In this document: positions 27,163 through 36,206 of the stretch, in pieces
Position numbering within the stretch: the first letter of the stretch is position 1
Layout: every line of letters begins with the position of its first letter
NCBI GenBank assembly: GCA_000169115.1
Contig: AAVV01000013.1
Span: forward strand, 33,989 to 97,988
Source of the DNA: a marine gamma proteobacterium HTCC2080
GTDB taxonomy: Bacteria > Pseudomonadota > Gammaproteobacteria > Pseudomonadales > Halieaceae
DNA length: 64,000 nt
Direction: 5' to 3'
Notes under the pieces: generated by a model
Databases searched by the model: none
Told to the model about the DNA's origin: nothing
What the model saw: only the letters and a program-made list of their open reading frames with translations
Translations under genes and position numbers: made by a program

Positions 27163-28011
27163 CTACCAAGCGCTGTCCGCAATGGTAATGCGGTGCAGTA
27201 GGCGATCGTAGCCGTCGTAGCCTCCGGTTGCGGCGTGCAGCAGCGATCGGTTGTCCCACATGACGAGCATATTAGGCTGCCATTGGTGTCGATAAAGAAA
27301 CTGCTCTTGAGTTTGGTATTGGTAAAGCTCCATGAGCAACGCTTGTGCTGTCTCAAGATTCATATCGGAAAAGCTTTGAATGTAGGCTGCCGATGAAAAC
27401 AGCGCCTTTTTTCCGGTTTCGCGATGGGTTCTGACCAATGGGTGGTTGCAGGTTTCTCGGGCGCTCTCGCTGGGCTTTATGGTCATACTGCGCCCGTTGC
27501 TTTGGTCTTGGTCGCCGTAGGCGCCGTCCGGGGCATAGCCCAAGGCGGCTGAGTGGATAGCCGTGAGATTTTCCACGCGTTCTCTTAGTGAATCAGGCAT
27601 TTCGTCAAAGGCTTTTACTTGATCTGCAAATAGCGTGTCGCCGCCGTGAGGAGGAATAGTAATACTGAGGAGCATAGTTGCCGCTGGGGGTATCGGCATG
27701 AAACTCCAATCGCTGTGAAAGGTCTCTGCAAAAATTGAGGTTGTTTCATCGGCCTTGCGTTGAATCGCGCAAATGTTGGGGTAGCCATCGATATGGCCAA
27801 AAAATGGATCCTCACCAATTTCACCAAAGTACTGACTCACCCGCTCTAGATCCTCGGGACTTAGACGTTGATTCGGGAAGGCTACAACTTTGTGCTGCAG
27901 CCAGTGACTGCGTATTTCGGCGATCGAGTCCTCGGAAAGGTTTTGAGTTAAATCGACGCCCGTAATTGATGCACCACAAGATGCCTGACTGGCAGTAACG
28001 GTTAATGGCAT
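27163..28011 (-). CDS. TauD/TfdA family Fe(II)/2-oxoglutarate dioxygenase
   Basis: A 282-residue dioxygenase of the TauD/TfdA family. The facial triad is visible: HSD in TFHSDWSF (residues about 98-105) and the distal His in NRSLLHAATGGYDG, followed by the 2-oxoglutarate-binding Arg in LLHRITI. Relatives hydroxylate taurine, alkylsulfates, aryloxyacetates or other acids; the substrate cannot be read from sequence. GGAGGG lies just before the ATG. It follows an SDR gene by 84 bp on the same strand, suggesting a shared catabolic operon. Confidence 0.9.
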   Translation of the reverse strand: MPLTVTASQASCGASITGVDLTQNLSEDSIAEIRSHWLQHKVVAFPNQRLSPEDLERVSQYFGEIGEDPFFGHIDGYPNICAIQRKADETTSIFAETFHSDWSFMPIPPAATMLLSITIPPHGGDTLFADQVKAFDEMPDSLRERVENLTAIHSAALGYAPDGAYGDQDQSNGRSMTIKPSESARETCNHPLVRTHRETGKKALFSSAAYIQSFSDMNLETAQALLMELYQYQTQEQFLYRHQWQPNMLVMWDNRSLLHAATGGYDGYDRLLHRITIADSAW

Positions 28012-28094
28012 AGGGCCCTCCTTATTTTTATAGGCGTGTAAATGCCAACGAACTGATGCGAACTGTCTGGATTTTTAGGTTAGGGTATCAGAAG

Positions 28095-28892
28095 TTATCC
28101 ACTCTCATGGTTCCACCAGGCGAGGTCAGAGTGCGCCCGGAGGTCTGCTTCATGAGTCCAAGCCGACCGATGTTGATGCGCGAGATGAAAATAGGTCTCC
28201 GCTATTTCTTCTGGTAGAAGTAGGCCGTCTTTATCACCGCCACGGGCCTGCCTCAGCGCGGCGAATTGTTCTTCTCCCAGCATTTTCCCTAGGGTGTCAG
28301 GCGCATCTACCGCCCCGTCAATAATGACATGAGCGACGTGGATTCCCCGTGATGCGTATTCGGCATTTAACGTTTGGCAGAGCATTCGTCGCCCGCCCAT
28401 TGCCGCGGCATGTGAATGCTGGCCAGCGTTACCTCGTACCGCCGCCGTGGCAGATGTCACCAGTAGTGTGCCACCGCCGCGAGACTCCATGGCGGGAATA
28501 ACAGCTTTGGCCACTCGAAATAGGGCGAGGCACGCCATTCTCCAGCCGAGTTCAAAGTTCTTGAGTGTTGTGGCTTCCAGCGATCTATTGCCAATCTGTG
28601 CGCCAAGATTAAATAAGACGGTATGTATGGGCCCTATTTCTTCAACAGAAGCGATTAGATTTTCCAAGGCATCGTCTTCCACCGCGTTGAGTAAATGCCC
28701 AGAGGCGGACCCGCCCTCGGATTGAATGCCATCAACAAGGGCTTGCAGTCCACTCGCATCGCTACGTCGGCACAGAGCAGCGTGGTAACCCTCTCGAGCA
28801 AACCGGTTGCCGACACTGCCACCTATACCTGCGCCAGCCCCAATGATTAAACATACTTTCTTCAAAATAGCGTCCTCTGGTGTTTCTTTCAT
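28095..28892 (-). CDS. Atypical SDR-family protein lacking the YxxxK motif
   Basis: A 265-residue Rossmann-fold protein with a glycine-rich GAGAGIG loop near residue 18 and the LFNLGAQIG strand, so the short-chain dehydrogenase fold is clear. The catalytic Ser region is TSATAAVRG, but where Tyr-x3-Lys should follow the sequence reads GQHSHAAAMGGRRML, with neither residue in place. Oxidoreductase activity in the usual manner is therefore doubtful; similar sequences with an altered active site exist in the family. Its ATG abuts the stop of the CoA-transferase gene (TAA then ATG), so the two are coupled. Confidence 0.85.
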   Translation of the reverse strand: MKETPEDAILKKVCLIIGAGAGIGGSVGNRFAREGYHAALCRRSDASGLQALVDGIQSEGGSASGHLLNAVEDDALENLIASVEEIGPIHTVLFNLGAQIGNRSLEATTLKNFELGWRMACLALFRVAKAVIPAMESRGGGTLLVTSATAAVRGNAGQHSHAAAMGGRRMLCQTLNAEYASRGIHVAHVIIDGAVDAPDTLGKMLGEEQFAALRQARGGDKDGLLLPEEIAETYFHLAHQHRSAWTHEADLRAHSDLAWWNHESG

Positions 28893-30077
28893 TTACTCCA
28901 CGTTCAACGTTTTGTTGCGTATTAGCGTCTCGATCTCCTCGACGTCAAAGCCCAACTCGGTTAACAGGCTGACCCCATGCTGACCCAGCTTTGGGCCTGG
29001 GCCTGCGATGCTACTGGGTGTATCGCTGAATTGTGCGGCAGGACGCGCTTGTCGAACTTCACCAAAGCCCGGGTAATCAATACGACTAATAGAATCGTTT
29101 GCGTTGATTTGCTCATGGTCTAGCAGTTCGGTTCGATCCAATAGCGGGGCACAGGGCACGCCTTCATCTTCAAATCGTTGCAAAATATCAGCGCTAGGCC
29201 ATTTGTAAATTTCCGCGGCGGTCAGCGCTTTGCGTTCCCCTGCATTTTTAAATCGTGCAGAAGCGGTAAGAAAACGCTCATCTTCTATCCAATCTTCACG
29301 GCCGAGTGCCCGACACATGCCTAACCATTCTTTGTCCGATATAACACCGGCCGTGATACAGCGATCTTGGGTCTCATAGATTAGATCCATTGCTCCGCCC
29401 GCCTGCTTTGGATCAAACTCACGCTCAGCATAGGTGAGTCCGCCCATACCTTCGGGCCAAAAAAATGACAACATGGTGTCTAGCATGGAGAGACGGATGT
29501 GCTGTCCGCGCCCGCTTTTTTCCCGTGCGTACAGGGCGGAGCTAATGGCTTGCGCTGCTGTCAGTGCAGTGACCTTGTCGGCTAAAATAATGCGAAACAT
29601 GTTGGGTTTGCCCGTCACACGATCGGCTTGTATGTCTGTGGCGCCAGATAGCGCTTGGATGATGGGATCGTAAACCCGTTTATCCGCATAGGGTCCCTGA
29701 TCGCCAAAACCGCTAATTGAGACGTAAATTAATCGCTCATTAGCCCTGCGCAGCACCTCTTCGCCAAAGCCCATACGATCGATAGCACCCGGGCGAAAAT
29801 TTTGAATAAAGACATCGGCGTCTTTTGCCAGCTTCAGCAAAATGTCTTTGCCCGCATCCGACTTTAGATCGAGGGCAATGGATTCTTTGCCACGATTGCA
29901 GGAGAAAAAAGCCGGTGTAATGTCATTGTGCTTGGAGCCAATGTGCCGCATCTGTTCGCCGCTAGTGGGCTCTACTTTGATGACTCGTGCGCCTTGATCT
30001 GCGAGCATCATGGCGGCAACTGGGCCAGAAACCATAGAGGTCAAGTCGAGAACTTTAAGTCCATCCAGTGCGCCCAT
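28893..30077 (-). CDS. CaiB/BaiF family (class III) CoA-transferase
   Basis: A 394-residue class III CoA-transferase. The N-terminal GLKVLDLTSMVSGPVAAMMLADQGARV... pattern (Rossmann loop), RGKESIALDLKS, FIQNFRPGAIDRMGFG, and the catalytic aspartate in SMLDTMLSF are standard. These enzymes activate carboxylic acids such as carnitine, oxalate, bile acids or methyl-branched acids. The start at 30077 has GGAG 8 bases upstream; an earlier ATG lies at 30134. With the coupled SDR and the TauD gene it forms an operon for breakdown of an unknown carboxylic acid. Confidence 0.9.
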   Translation of the reverse strand: MGALDGLKVLDLTSMVSGPVAAMMLADQGARVIKVEPTSGEQMRHIGSKHNDITPAFFSCNRGKESIALDLKSDAGKDILLKLAKDADVFIQNFRPGAIDRMGFGEEVLRRANERLIYVSISGFGDQGPYADKRVYDPIIQALSGATDIQADRVTGKPNMFRIILADKVTALTAAQAISSALYAREKSGRGQHIRLSMLDTMLSFFWPEGMGGLTYAEREFDPKQAGGAMDLIYETQDRCITAGVISDKEWLGMCRALGREDWIEDERFLTASARFKNAGERKALTAAEIYKWPSADILQRFEDEGVPCAPLLDRTELLDHEQINANDSISRIDYPGFGEVRQARPAAQFSDTPSSIAGPGPKLGQHGVSLLTELGFDVEEIETLIRNKTLNVE

Positions 30078-30411
30078 GGGCTTGCTCCAGTCTTTTAAGA
30101 GTCGCGTGTTTACAGTGTTGCTGACACACTCCATCGTGCGGTGCTTGTCCTAGTATCGCTATAACGGGGAGCAGACTCCAGCACAGCATTTTCCTTTCGA
30201 CGGCCAGCCATCCAGACGCAGCAGCCACCTCGGTTGCCAGAACTAAATTGGGGTACTTAGTTCGAATGTCGGTAAAGAGAATCCGCACTGTTGAGAGCGC
30301 CAATTTTGATGAATAGGTGAGGTGAAGCGTCCTAACACTTGAGGTATACTGCGGCGCTTTTCATTGCAGAGCTGCCCTGAGATTTAAGGACAGGGGGCGA
30401 GGACAAGCGTC
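30078..30411 (+). promoter_or_regulatory. Region upstream of purE with candidate -10 box
   Basis: TATACT at 30345-30350 is a good -10 box 62 bp before the purE start; the matching -35 is poor. No clear PurR operator is visible. The rest of the gap holds nothing I can name. Confidence 0.35.
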
Positions 30412-30894
30412 ATGGATATTTCGGTCGGTATCATTATGGGATCGCGCTCAGATTGGAGTGTGATGGAAGCGGCGGCCAATATGCTCGACGCTCTTGGTAT
30501 TCGCTATGAGTGCAAAGTCGTCTCAGCCCACAGAACTCCAGATCGACTTTATGCCTATGCGCGCGAAGCGAGAGGTCGGGGCTTAAAAGCGATTATTGCC
30601 GGCGCGGGGGGGGCAGCTCACTTACCCGGTATGTGTGCCGCAATGACTCCGGTGCCAGTTCTTGGCGTGCCGGTCGCTGCCACGGTACTCAATGGCGCTG
30701 ATGCCATGCTTTCCATCGCTCAGATGCCTAAAGGTGTGCCAGTGGCTACTTTTGCCATAGGGCAGCCCGGCGCCGCCAATGCAGCGCTGTTTGCTGCAGC
30801 CATGTTGGCCAACAACGATTCAACGATTGCTGCAGCCCTCGATCGTTTTCGAGAAGAGCAAACAGCCTCTGTTCCAGAGAGCGTTACCGATTGA
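30412..30894 (+). CDS. purE: N5-carboxyaminoimidazole ribonucleotide mutase
   Basis: A 160-residue class I PurE, which moves the carboxyl group of N5-CAIR to give CAIR in purine synthesis. The substrate loops [20 protein letters not shown] (with the catalytic His) and [12 protein letters not shown] are intact, and the length is normal. GAGG precedes the ATG. The last codons overlap the TTG start of purK (TTGA), a common translational coupling. Confidence 0.97.
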   Translation: MDISVGIIMGSRSDWSVMEAAANMLDALGIRYECKVVSAHRTPDRLYAYAREARGRGLKAIIAGAGGAAHLPGMCAAMTPVPVLGVPVAATVLNGADAMLSIAQMPKGVPVATFAIGQPGAANAALFAAAMLANNDSTIAAALDRFREEQTASVPESVTD

Positions 30895-31973
30895 AAACTC
30901 GCCTAGGGATCATTGGTTGCGGCCAGCTGAGTCAAATGCTGGGAGAGGCGGCTAATCGGCAGGGCGCGTCAGTCGCGTTTTTGTGCCTTGACGAAATCCC
31001 TGTCGTAGCGGGCCTAGGCCCAATTTTTGAAGCTTCAGACTTGGAAGCGTTTTTGAAAGCTTGTGACGTTGTAACCGTTGAGCGCGAAAGCATTGATGAT
31101 GTGATCTTGCAGCGAGTACGCGACACTGTGGGTTTAGCGCCGCGCTGTGAGGCATTAGTGGTTCTGCGTGAACGTGACACTCAAAAAGCCATGCTCGACG
31201 CTTTGGAGATTCCAACCTCGCCCTGGTTCTGTGCAGCCAACAGAGAAGCACTGCTTGAGAGTATGGCTGCCGCCCCAGAGGGTTCTCTCCGCTGCAAGCG
31301 AACCTTGGGTGGTTATGACGGTGGCGGGCAGTGGCGTATAACCTCTGCTGAAGACAGTGGAAAAATTCCCGACGATGGTTTTCCGGTGATTGCTGAGGCC
31401 GAGATTGCTATTGAGCGTGAGTTAGCGATTGTTGTGGCTAGAGATAACGGTGGAGCGATAATGACCTATCCCATGACGGAAAACGTCATGCGTGATGGCA
31501 TTCTTATTGGTAGCTTGGTGCCTGCTAACGTTACTGATGCGATGACTGATGAAGCAACACGACATGCACACTCGCTTGTGAACGCAATGGATTACGTGGG
31601 AGTGTTGGCGATTGAGTTCTTTGTGACTGAGGGTCGTCTAATAGTTAATGAGATTGCTCCTCGCGTGCACAATACAGGGCATTGGACTATTGGCGCAGTG
31701 GGTGCCGATCAGTTTACTCAGCATGTCGTTTGCACATTAGGTGGCACGGTTCGCGAGGTGTCTTTTTCGGGTGCTGCGGCAATGGTCAATCTTCTTGATG
31801 ATAAATTTCCGACAACATTACCCGAGGCCGGCGTGCGCAGTCTTATTCAGACTTACGGTAAAGGGCTTAGAAAAGGTCGTAAAGTCGGGCACGTTACCCT
31901 TTTAGGATCAAATACAAACGTGGTCCGAGAGGCGGCACAAAATCTCATTGATGAGTTGCATGGCGCTCGGTGA
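30891..31973 (+). CDS. purK: N5-carboxyaminoimidazole ribonucleotide synthase
   Basis: A 360-residue ATP-grasp enzyme that carboxylates AIR with bicarbonate. It opens with [13 protein letters not shown], carries [14 protein letters not shown] (ATP-grasp glycine loop), [10 protein letters not shown] and the metal-binding [13 protein letters not shown]. Start is TTG overlapping the purE stop. The operon ends at a strong terminator 18 bp after the stop codon. Confidence 0.97.
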   Translation: MKTRLGIIGCGQLSQMLGEAANRQGASVAFLCLDEIPVVAGLGPIFEASDLEAFLKACDVVTVERESIDDVILQRVRDTVGLAPRCEALVVLRERDTQKAMLDALEIPTSPWFCAANREALLESMAAAPEGSLRCKRTLGGYDGGGQWRITSAEDSGKIPDDGFPVIAEAEIAIERELAIVVARDNGGAIMTYPMTENVMRDGILIGSLVPANVTDAMTDEATRHAHSLVNAMDYVGVLAIEFFVTEGRLIVNEIAPRVHNTGHWTIGAVGADQFTQHVVCTLGGTVREVSFSGAAAMVNLLDDKFPTTLPEAGVRSLIQTYGKGLRKGRKVGHVTLLGSNTNVVREAAQNLIDELHGAR

Positions 31974-31990
31974 GCTAGCTGGCTTAGGAT

Positions 31991-32024
31991 AAAAAAAACC
32001 CCGCGGATGTGCGGGGTTTTTTTT
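31991..32024. terminator. Bidirectional terminator after purEK
   Basis: Eight A, then CCCCGC/GCGGGG around a 6-base loop, then eight T. The symmetry lets it end transcripts from both sides: purK on the plus strand and the SnoaL-like gene on the minus strand. Confidence 0.93.
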
Positions 32025-32070
32025 GAGCGCCAAACTCGAATAATCTTGGCATAGGCGCTGCTTTCGACCA

Positions 32071-32442
32071 TCAGCCCTCTGGCATAGCCGAACTGTGGTG
32101 CTCCAGTATTTTCCAGTCACCATCGATCTGCTGGTAAAGATAACTAAAGCGCGCGGTGACCGAATTGCCGTCTCCAAACGTGAAGGTGTACACGCCGGCA
32201 TTGCTGACTAAATCTTCTGCCAGGTGCCGAGTGTTAGCTTCATCAATGACGCCTTTGGGTTGCTTGCTGAGAAAATTAACAAAGTAATCTCTGATTTCAG
32301 CATGATTGTGGCGCACCTGATTTGAAACGGTAGGTAGCAGGATGGCATCAGTGGCATAAAGCGCGGTTACCTGATCCGGATCGCCGGTTTGCAGCGCTGC
32401 GTTCCAATTGGTAAATAACTGCACGATGTCTTGCTTGGTCAT
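32071..32442 (-). CDS. SgcJ/EcaC-type SnoaL-like (DUF4440) protein
   Basis: A 123-residue NTF2-fold protein: an N-terminal helix with WNAALQTGDPDQVTALYATDAILLPT, then HAEIRDYFVNFL and a beta-sheet with SYLYQQIDGDWKILEHHSS. This matches the SgcJ/EcaC calcium/calmodulin-association-domain-like family, whose members are of unknown function or are oxidoreductase-associated. No signal peptide. A GGAG site precedes the ATG; it faces the purEK terminator. Confidence 0.85.
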   Translation of the reverse strand: MTKQDIVQLFTNWNAALQTGDPDQVTALYATDAILLPTVSNQVRHNHAEIRDYFVNFLSKQPKGVIDEANTRHLAEDLVSNAGVYTFTFGDGNSVTARFSYLYQQIDGDWKILEHHSSAMPEG

Positions 32443-32530
32443 TACTTCACTCTCCTAGTTCAATTTTGGGTTGCGATACCACCGAGTCTCATTGAGTCGA
32501 TGTCTAGTTTTTAAAGGTGGCTTTTGGGTG

Positions 32531-34171
32531 TTACTTGCCCGGGCGGTTGTTGAGCTTGCCAGCATACTCGTCGCGTAAATTACGCAGTAATTCAACCCGA
32601 TCGTTATACCTTGCGGCATTCAGATCGAGGCAGCAGTCAGCCCCTAAGCCGGTCATCGTGTCGGCGATCTCATCGCTCATGCCTGTAATATATATCTGTT
32701 TTCCGGCACGTTCCGCATCGCAAGCGATGGTCTCAACCGCGCGCACCGCCGAAACGTCAATAAAGGGGACTCGACAAAAATCCAGAACGATGGCGTGCAT
32801 ACCATCTCGGTACCGCTCGCGTACATGATGGCCTACATCGGCGGCAGCTCCGAAGCTTAAGGGCCCTCCAAATTCAAATACCGTCACTCGATCTTTCAGC
32901 GTATCGATCAGATCCCGTTCCTCGTCGCTGGTCGCGGTAAGGGGGCGCGACAGAAGGTCATCAAGCTGCGATTTTGCTACCTGTCTCACATAAGCCAATG
33001 CTGCCAGAACAACACCTGCTCCAACGGCAGTGATCAAGTCGACCAGCACAGTTAAGCCCAGTACCAGTGCCATAAGCGCTAAATCCCATCGTGGTCCGCG
33101 ATGGGCATTGCGCAGGTAGCTGAAATCAATGATGTCGAGCCCCACTTTAATGAGGACTCCAGCAAGGGCAGCGTGGGGAATATAGGCTGCGATGGGCCCT
33201 AGGCCCAAGACTACGGCGGCGAGAACGACCGAGTGAATCATGCCGGATATTTTTGTATGACCCCCGGAACGAATATTGACCACAGTTCGCATGGTCGCGC
33301 CGGCGCCGGCGATGCCGCCAAATAAGCCTGCTACGGCGTTGCCGATGCCTTGACCGATCAATTCTTGATTGGAGTCGTGCCGGGTTCTGGTCATGTTGTC
33401 AGCGACTAGTGAGGTCAGCAAGCTATCGATGGCGCCCAAAACGGCAAGGATAAATGCGGCTTCGATGACCAGCATCATGGCGCCTTGACTGAAACTCGGC
33501 ATATGGAAACTGGGCAGCCCACTGGGAATTTCACCTAATACGGGTAACTCTCCTAAAAATAGCGAAACCAGCGTTCCGGCCGCGAGAGCCGCTAGGGCGG
33601 CGGGCAAATACTTTCCCCAAGCCGTTGGCCAACCATAAACCACCAATAGTGTCACCGCGGCCACCGCTAGTGCTGACATGTTGATATCGGTAAGCGCTGT
33701 TGGGAGGTACTGCAGAGCAGGAATGGTGCCTGCGGGCGCCATATGGCCAAGAGTGGCATCGAGCTGCAAAATAATAATGATGACCCCGATTCCACTCATA
33801 AATCCAGAAACCACGGGGTAGGGCACCAGCCGAATGAAATCCCCCAGCTTGATGATCCCGAAGATGATCTGAAAAACTCCAGCCAACACGACGGCGGTCA
33901 GAATCAAGCCAACATCGCCTGAAAGACTGGCAAATAAGCCTGCAAGCACAACGACCATGGGACCTGTTGGGCCAGACACATTCGTGGGTGTACCGCCCAG
34001 CCAAGCCGCAAAGAATCCGACGATAATGGCGCCATACATACCCGCCATGGGGCCAAGCCCCGATGCCACGCCAAAGGCTAGGGCCAGCGGAATTGCTACA
34101 ACTCCTGCAGTAAGGCCACCATAGATATCGCCTCGGAGGTGTTTGAAGTCAAAGGTGTATGCAGCGCGCAT
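32531..34171 (-). CDS. SulP family anion transporter with STAS domain (BicA-like)
   Basis: A transporter of about 546 residues: 10-14 hydrophobic helices starting at LRGDIYGGLTAGVVAIPLALAF, with the family's VSGPTGPMVVVLAG and MSGIGVIIIILQLD segments, and a C-terminal STAS domain (about residues 430-530) including the DFCRVPFIDVSAVRAVE motif. SulP proteins carry bicarbonate, sulfate or dicarboxylates; BicA-type bicarbonate uptake is the usual guess for marine members. ATG 34171 is taken; an upstream TTG at 34213 would add 14 residues, and neither has a good ribosome binding site. It diverges from an OxyR-like LysR gene. Confidence 0.9.
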   Translation of the reverse strand: MRAAYTFDFKHLRGDIYGGLTAGVVAIPLALAFGVASGLGPMAGMYGAIIVGFFAAWLGGTPTNVSGPTGPMVVVLAGLFASLSGDVGLILTAVVLAGVFQIIFGIIKLGDFIRLVPYPVVSGFMSGIGVIIIILQLDATLGHMAPAGTIPALQYLPTALTDINMSALAVAAVTLLVVYGWPTAWGKYLPAALAALAAGTLVSLFLGELPVLGEIPSGLPSFHMPSFSQGAMMLVIEAAFILAVLGAIDSLLTSLVADNMTRTRHDSNQELIGQGIGNAVAGLFGGIAGAGATMRTVVNIRSGGHTKISGMIHSVVLAAVVLGLGPIAAYIPHAALAGVLIKVGLDIIDFSYLRNAHRGPRWDLALMALVLGLTVLVDLITAVGAGVVLAALAYVRQVAKSQLDDLLSRPLTATSDEERDLIDTLKDRVTVFEFGGPLSFGAAADVGHHVRERYRDGMHAIVLDFCRVPFIDVSAVRAVETIACDAERAGKQIYITGMSDEIADTMTGLGADCCLDLNAARYNDRVELLRNLRDEYAGKLNNRPGK

Positions 34172-34232
34172 TACAAATACCGTATTCGTTTGAGGTGCGT
34201 AATGTACGTGCAATGGTATATGAAAGGTTTTA

Positions 34233-34270
34233 CTATTTAGTGATAGATTTTTACTATATGTTGGTTATAG
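34233..34270. promoter_or_regulatory. OxyR/LysR-like palindromic operator between SulP and LysR genes
   Basis: ATAG at 34243-34246 and CTAT at 34254-34257 are separated by exactly 7 bases (ATAG-N7-CTAT), the OxyR half-site layout; a further CTAT (34233) and ATAG (34267) flank them. The array lies 62 bp upstream of the chosen SulP start in the divergent region, where the LysR product would be expected to bind. Confidence 0.5.
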
Positions 34271-34473
34271 CCATCGCCAAGGTAATTTTCTATTGAGTCA
34301 CAGCAAGACGTCTGACGTTTAAAAGCCGGTACTTTCTAATCAAGGCCAGAGAAAGGCCTTCGATTCAGAGGGATACCAAGAGCGTTTTTACATAACGATT
34401 GGGCAATGCTGGTGCTTCATAGCAGTCTTATGGCGTTCGCGTTTCTCAACCCACAGAAGACGGAGTAAGAAAA

Positions 34474-35397
34474 ATGGCTTCCCTGAGGCAGCTAGAATAC
34501 TTTGCTGAAGTCGCGGATGCTGGCTCACTGCGCCAGGCGGCGCAACGACTCGGAGTTACTCAGCCTACGCTGACGGTTCAGCTTCGCGCACTTGAAGAAA
34601 TCTTAGGCGTGGTGCTGTTTGAACGCACCCGAAACGCCACATTGTTAACACCCGTGGGAAGAGATCTTTTGCCCGAGGCGCTATCGCTCCTCTCCCAGTG
34701 GCGCAATATGGTTGAAAGCGCGCACCTCATTGGCAATCACAGTCATTCGACCTACCGTCTCGGTGTACCCCAAACGCTGGGTCCCTACCTGTTGCCCAGT
34801 TTACTGCCCACACTGCACCAACGATTTCAACGGCTTCGCCTGCACGTTCGGGAAGAGGTGCCCGATATGTTGCTCAAGGGCTTAGAGGAAGGGCGTTTTG
34901 ACATAGTCATCGGGCCCATTTCCACAGTGCCTGACACGATCGTTAGAGAGCCCATGTTTCGGGAGCCGCTCTATCTGGCAAGCCCGGTCGATATGGACGT
35001 GGCCCCACATAGTAATGTTGCGGAAAGCGATCTCAGCGGTCTCGAGATTCTCGCAGTTGAGAAGGGCCATACGTTACGCCGAGAGGTTGAGCGCATCTGT
35101 GAGCGAACCGGTGCGCGTTTGAATACTGACTATGAGGGCACGAGCTTAGATACACTGCGTCAAATGGTGGTGATGGGTATGGGTCTTGCATTTTTACCGG
35201 CCCTCTACGTGCGCAGCGAGATCCATAGACCCGAGGAGTTGCGCGTCCAACCTTTGCAGGGTGGGAGATTGTTCCGAGAGCATGCCTTCCTATACCGCCG
35301 CAACGCACCCACACGTCACTTTTATCAAGAACTGCAGGCGCAGATTCGTGAGGTGATTACCAGGGATCTCAGTGACACTGTAATTCCTCTGAGTTGA
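34474..35397 (+). CDS. LysR-family regulator of the OxyR branch lacking the peroxidatic Cys
   Basis: A 307-residue LysR-type regulator: HTH at residues 3-60 (LRQLEYFAEVADAGSLRQAA) and a substrate-binding domain with SLDTLRQMVVMGMGLAFLPAL, very like OxyR. In OxyR the redox pair is Cys199 and Cys208 (GHCLRDQ...C); here the first is threonine (EKGHTLRREVERIC) while the second Cys is kept. Peroxide sensing by a disulfide is therefore unlikely, and a small ligand may be sensed instead. GGAG precedes the ATG. Divergent from the SulP gene with an OxyR-like operator between them, so it probably controls that transporter. Confidence 0.88.
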   Translation: MASLRQLEYFAEVADAGSLRQAAQRLGVTQPTLTVQLRALEEILGVVLFERTRNATLLTPVGRDLLPEALSLLSQWRNMVESAHLIGNHSHSTYRLGVPQTLGPYLLPSLLPTLHQRFQRLRLHVREEVPDMLLKGLEEGRFDIVIGPISTVPDTIVREPMFREPLYLASPVDMDVAPHSNVAESDLSGLEILAVEKGHTLRREVERICERTGARLNTDYEGTSLDTLRQMVVMGMGLAFLPALYVRSEIHRPEELRVQPLQGGRLFREHAFLYRRNAPTRHFYQELQAQIREVITRDLSDTVIPLS

Positions 35398-35400
35398 TGT

Positions 35401-35440
35401 GCGGGATGCTCATTGAGTCTGAGCACCCCGCCAGCTTTTT
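35401..35440 (+). terminator. Terminator after the LysR gene
   Basis: A 12-bp stem with one mismatch (GCGGGATGCTCA/TGAGCACCCCGC), a 7-base loop and a CAGCTTTTT tail, three bases past the stop codon. Confidence 0.85.
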
Positions 35441-36206
35441 ACAGGTTGTTAAAGGTCGACTCATAGACAAAGGAGTTTGATCCTTCACAACTCACTAACA
35501 GATTCATATTGGTCTCCATCGAGGGGTTCTCCGCGGCAAAGTCTAGCCAGTTCACTGCCATGTGAGCCCTGGAATCAAAGGAGTACCAATAGTTGACTTG
35601 CATGAAGTCGAATTCTGAGCCGCCATCAAATCCCATGTAGGGAAATAAATAGCTAATGGCCCAACCTTTGAAGCCGCCTTCTTCCATAATTTCCTTGTTG
35701 GCCGCAGCTTGGGCATAGACTTGATCTATAGATACACCGTCTTTGAGCGAGCAGGGAGAGAATTGAACCGGACGCTTTGCATCGCGGTCTTCCGCTGGAA
35801 TTGAGACGCGACTTACGAGGCTGTCAATGGTGGCAACAGATCGTGTGCAATTCGATGCAGGTCCCACGGGTTCGCCTTCTGAGTTTTCTGCCATCCAATC
35901 AGCATATTCATTGGCGTAAGAACCCCATTCGTTGTACATCGCTTCGCCATCTGGCCAGGTTCCCCAGAGAATATAATCGTAGCTGCTGGTATCCCCGCTG
36001 TGCATTGGAGTCATGATCGCCTGTGCGTACTTGGTGCCCTTGGCTTTTGAAAATTCGCCGTATCGTTGGCTTTGTGCCCTAACGTCGGCCATGGTTTTTT
36101 CTGGATTGAGCGAGCAGTAAACAAACTCTGAACGCATTTGAGCTTCTTGTGCCTGCAATAGGGTGCTTGTGAAAAGTGTAATGAGTAGAACTGAAAGAAA
36201 GCGCAT
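35439..36206 (-). CDS. Secreted two-repeat protein of unknown function
   Basis: A 255-residue protein with a signal peptide (cleaved near LLQAQEA, residue about 20). The mature part is an internal duplication: each half opens with a Cys in a CSL motif (VYCSLNPEKTMADV, SPCSLKDGVSIDQV), has an aromatic-rich strand (YDYILWGTW, FDFMQVNYWYSF) and ends with a Cys (SNCTRS, VSCEGS). The strand-helix pattern suggests a dimeric alpha/beta-barrel-like fold built within one chain, with disulfides in the periplasm. I know no function for it. It converges on the LysR gene and is monocistronic. Confidence 0.75.
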   Translation of the reverse strand: MRFLSVLLITLFTSTLLQAQEAQMRSEFVYCSLNPEKTMADVRAQSQRYGEFSKAKGTKYAQAIMTPMHSGDTSSYDYILWGTWPDGEAMYNEWGSYANEYADWMAENSEGEPVGPASNCTRSVATIDSLVSRVSIPAEDRDAKRPVQFSPCSLKDGVSIDQVYAQAAANKEIMEEGGFKGWAISYLFPYMGFDGGSEFDFMQVNYWYSFDSRAHMAVNWLDFAAENPSMETNMNLLVSCEGSNSFVYESTFNNL

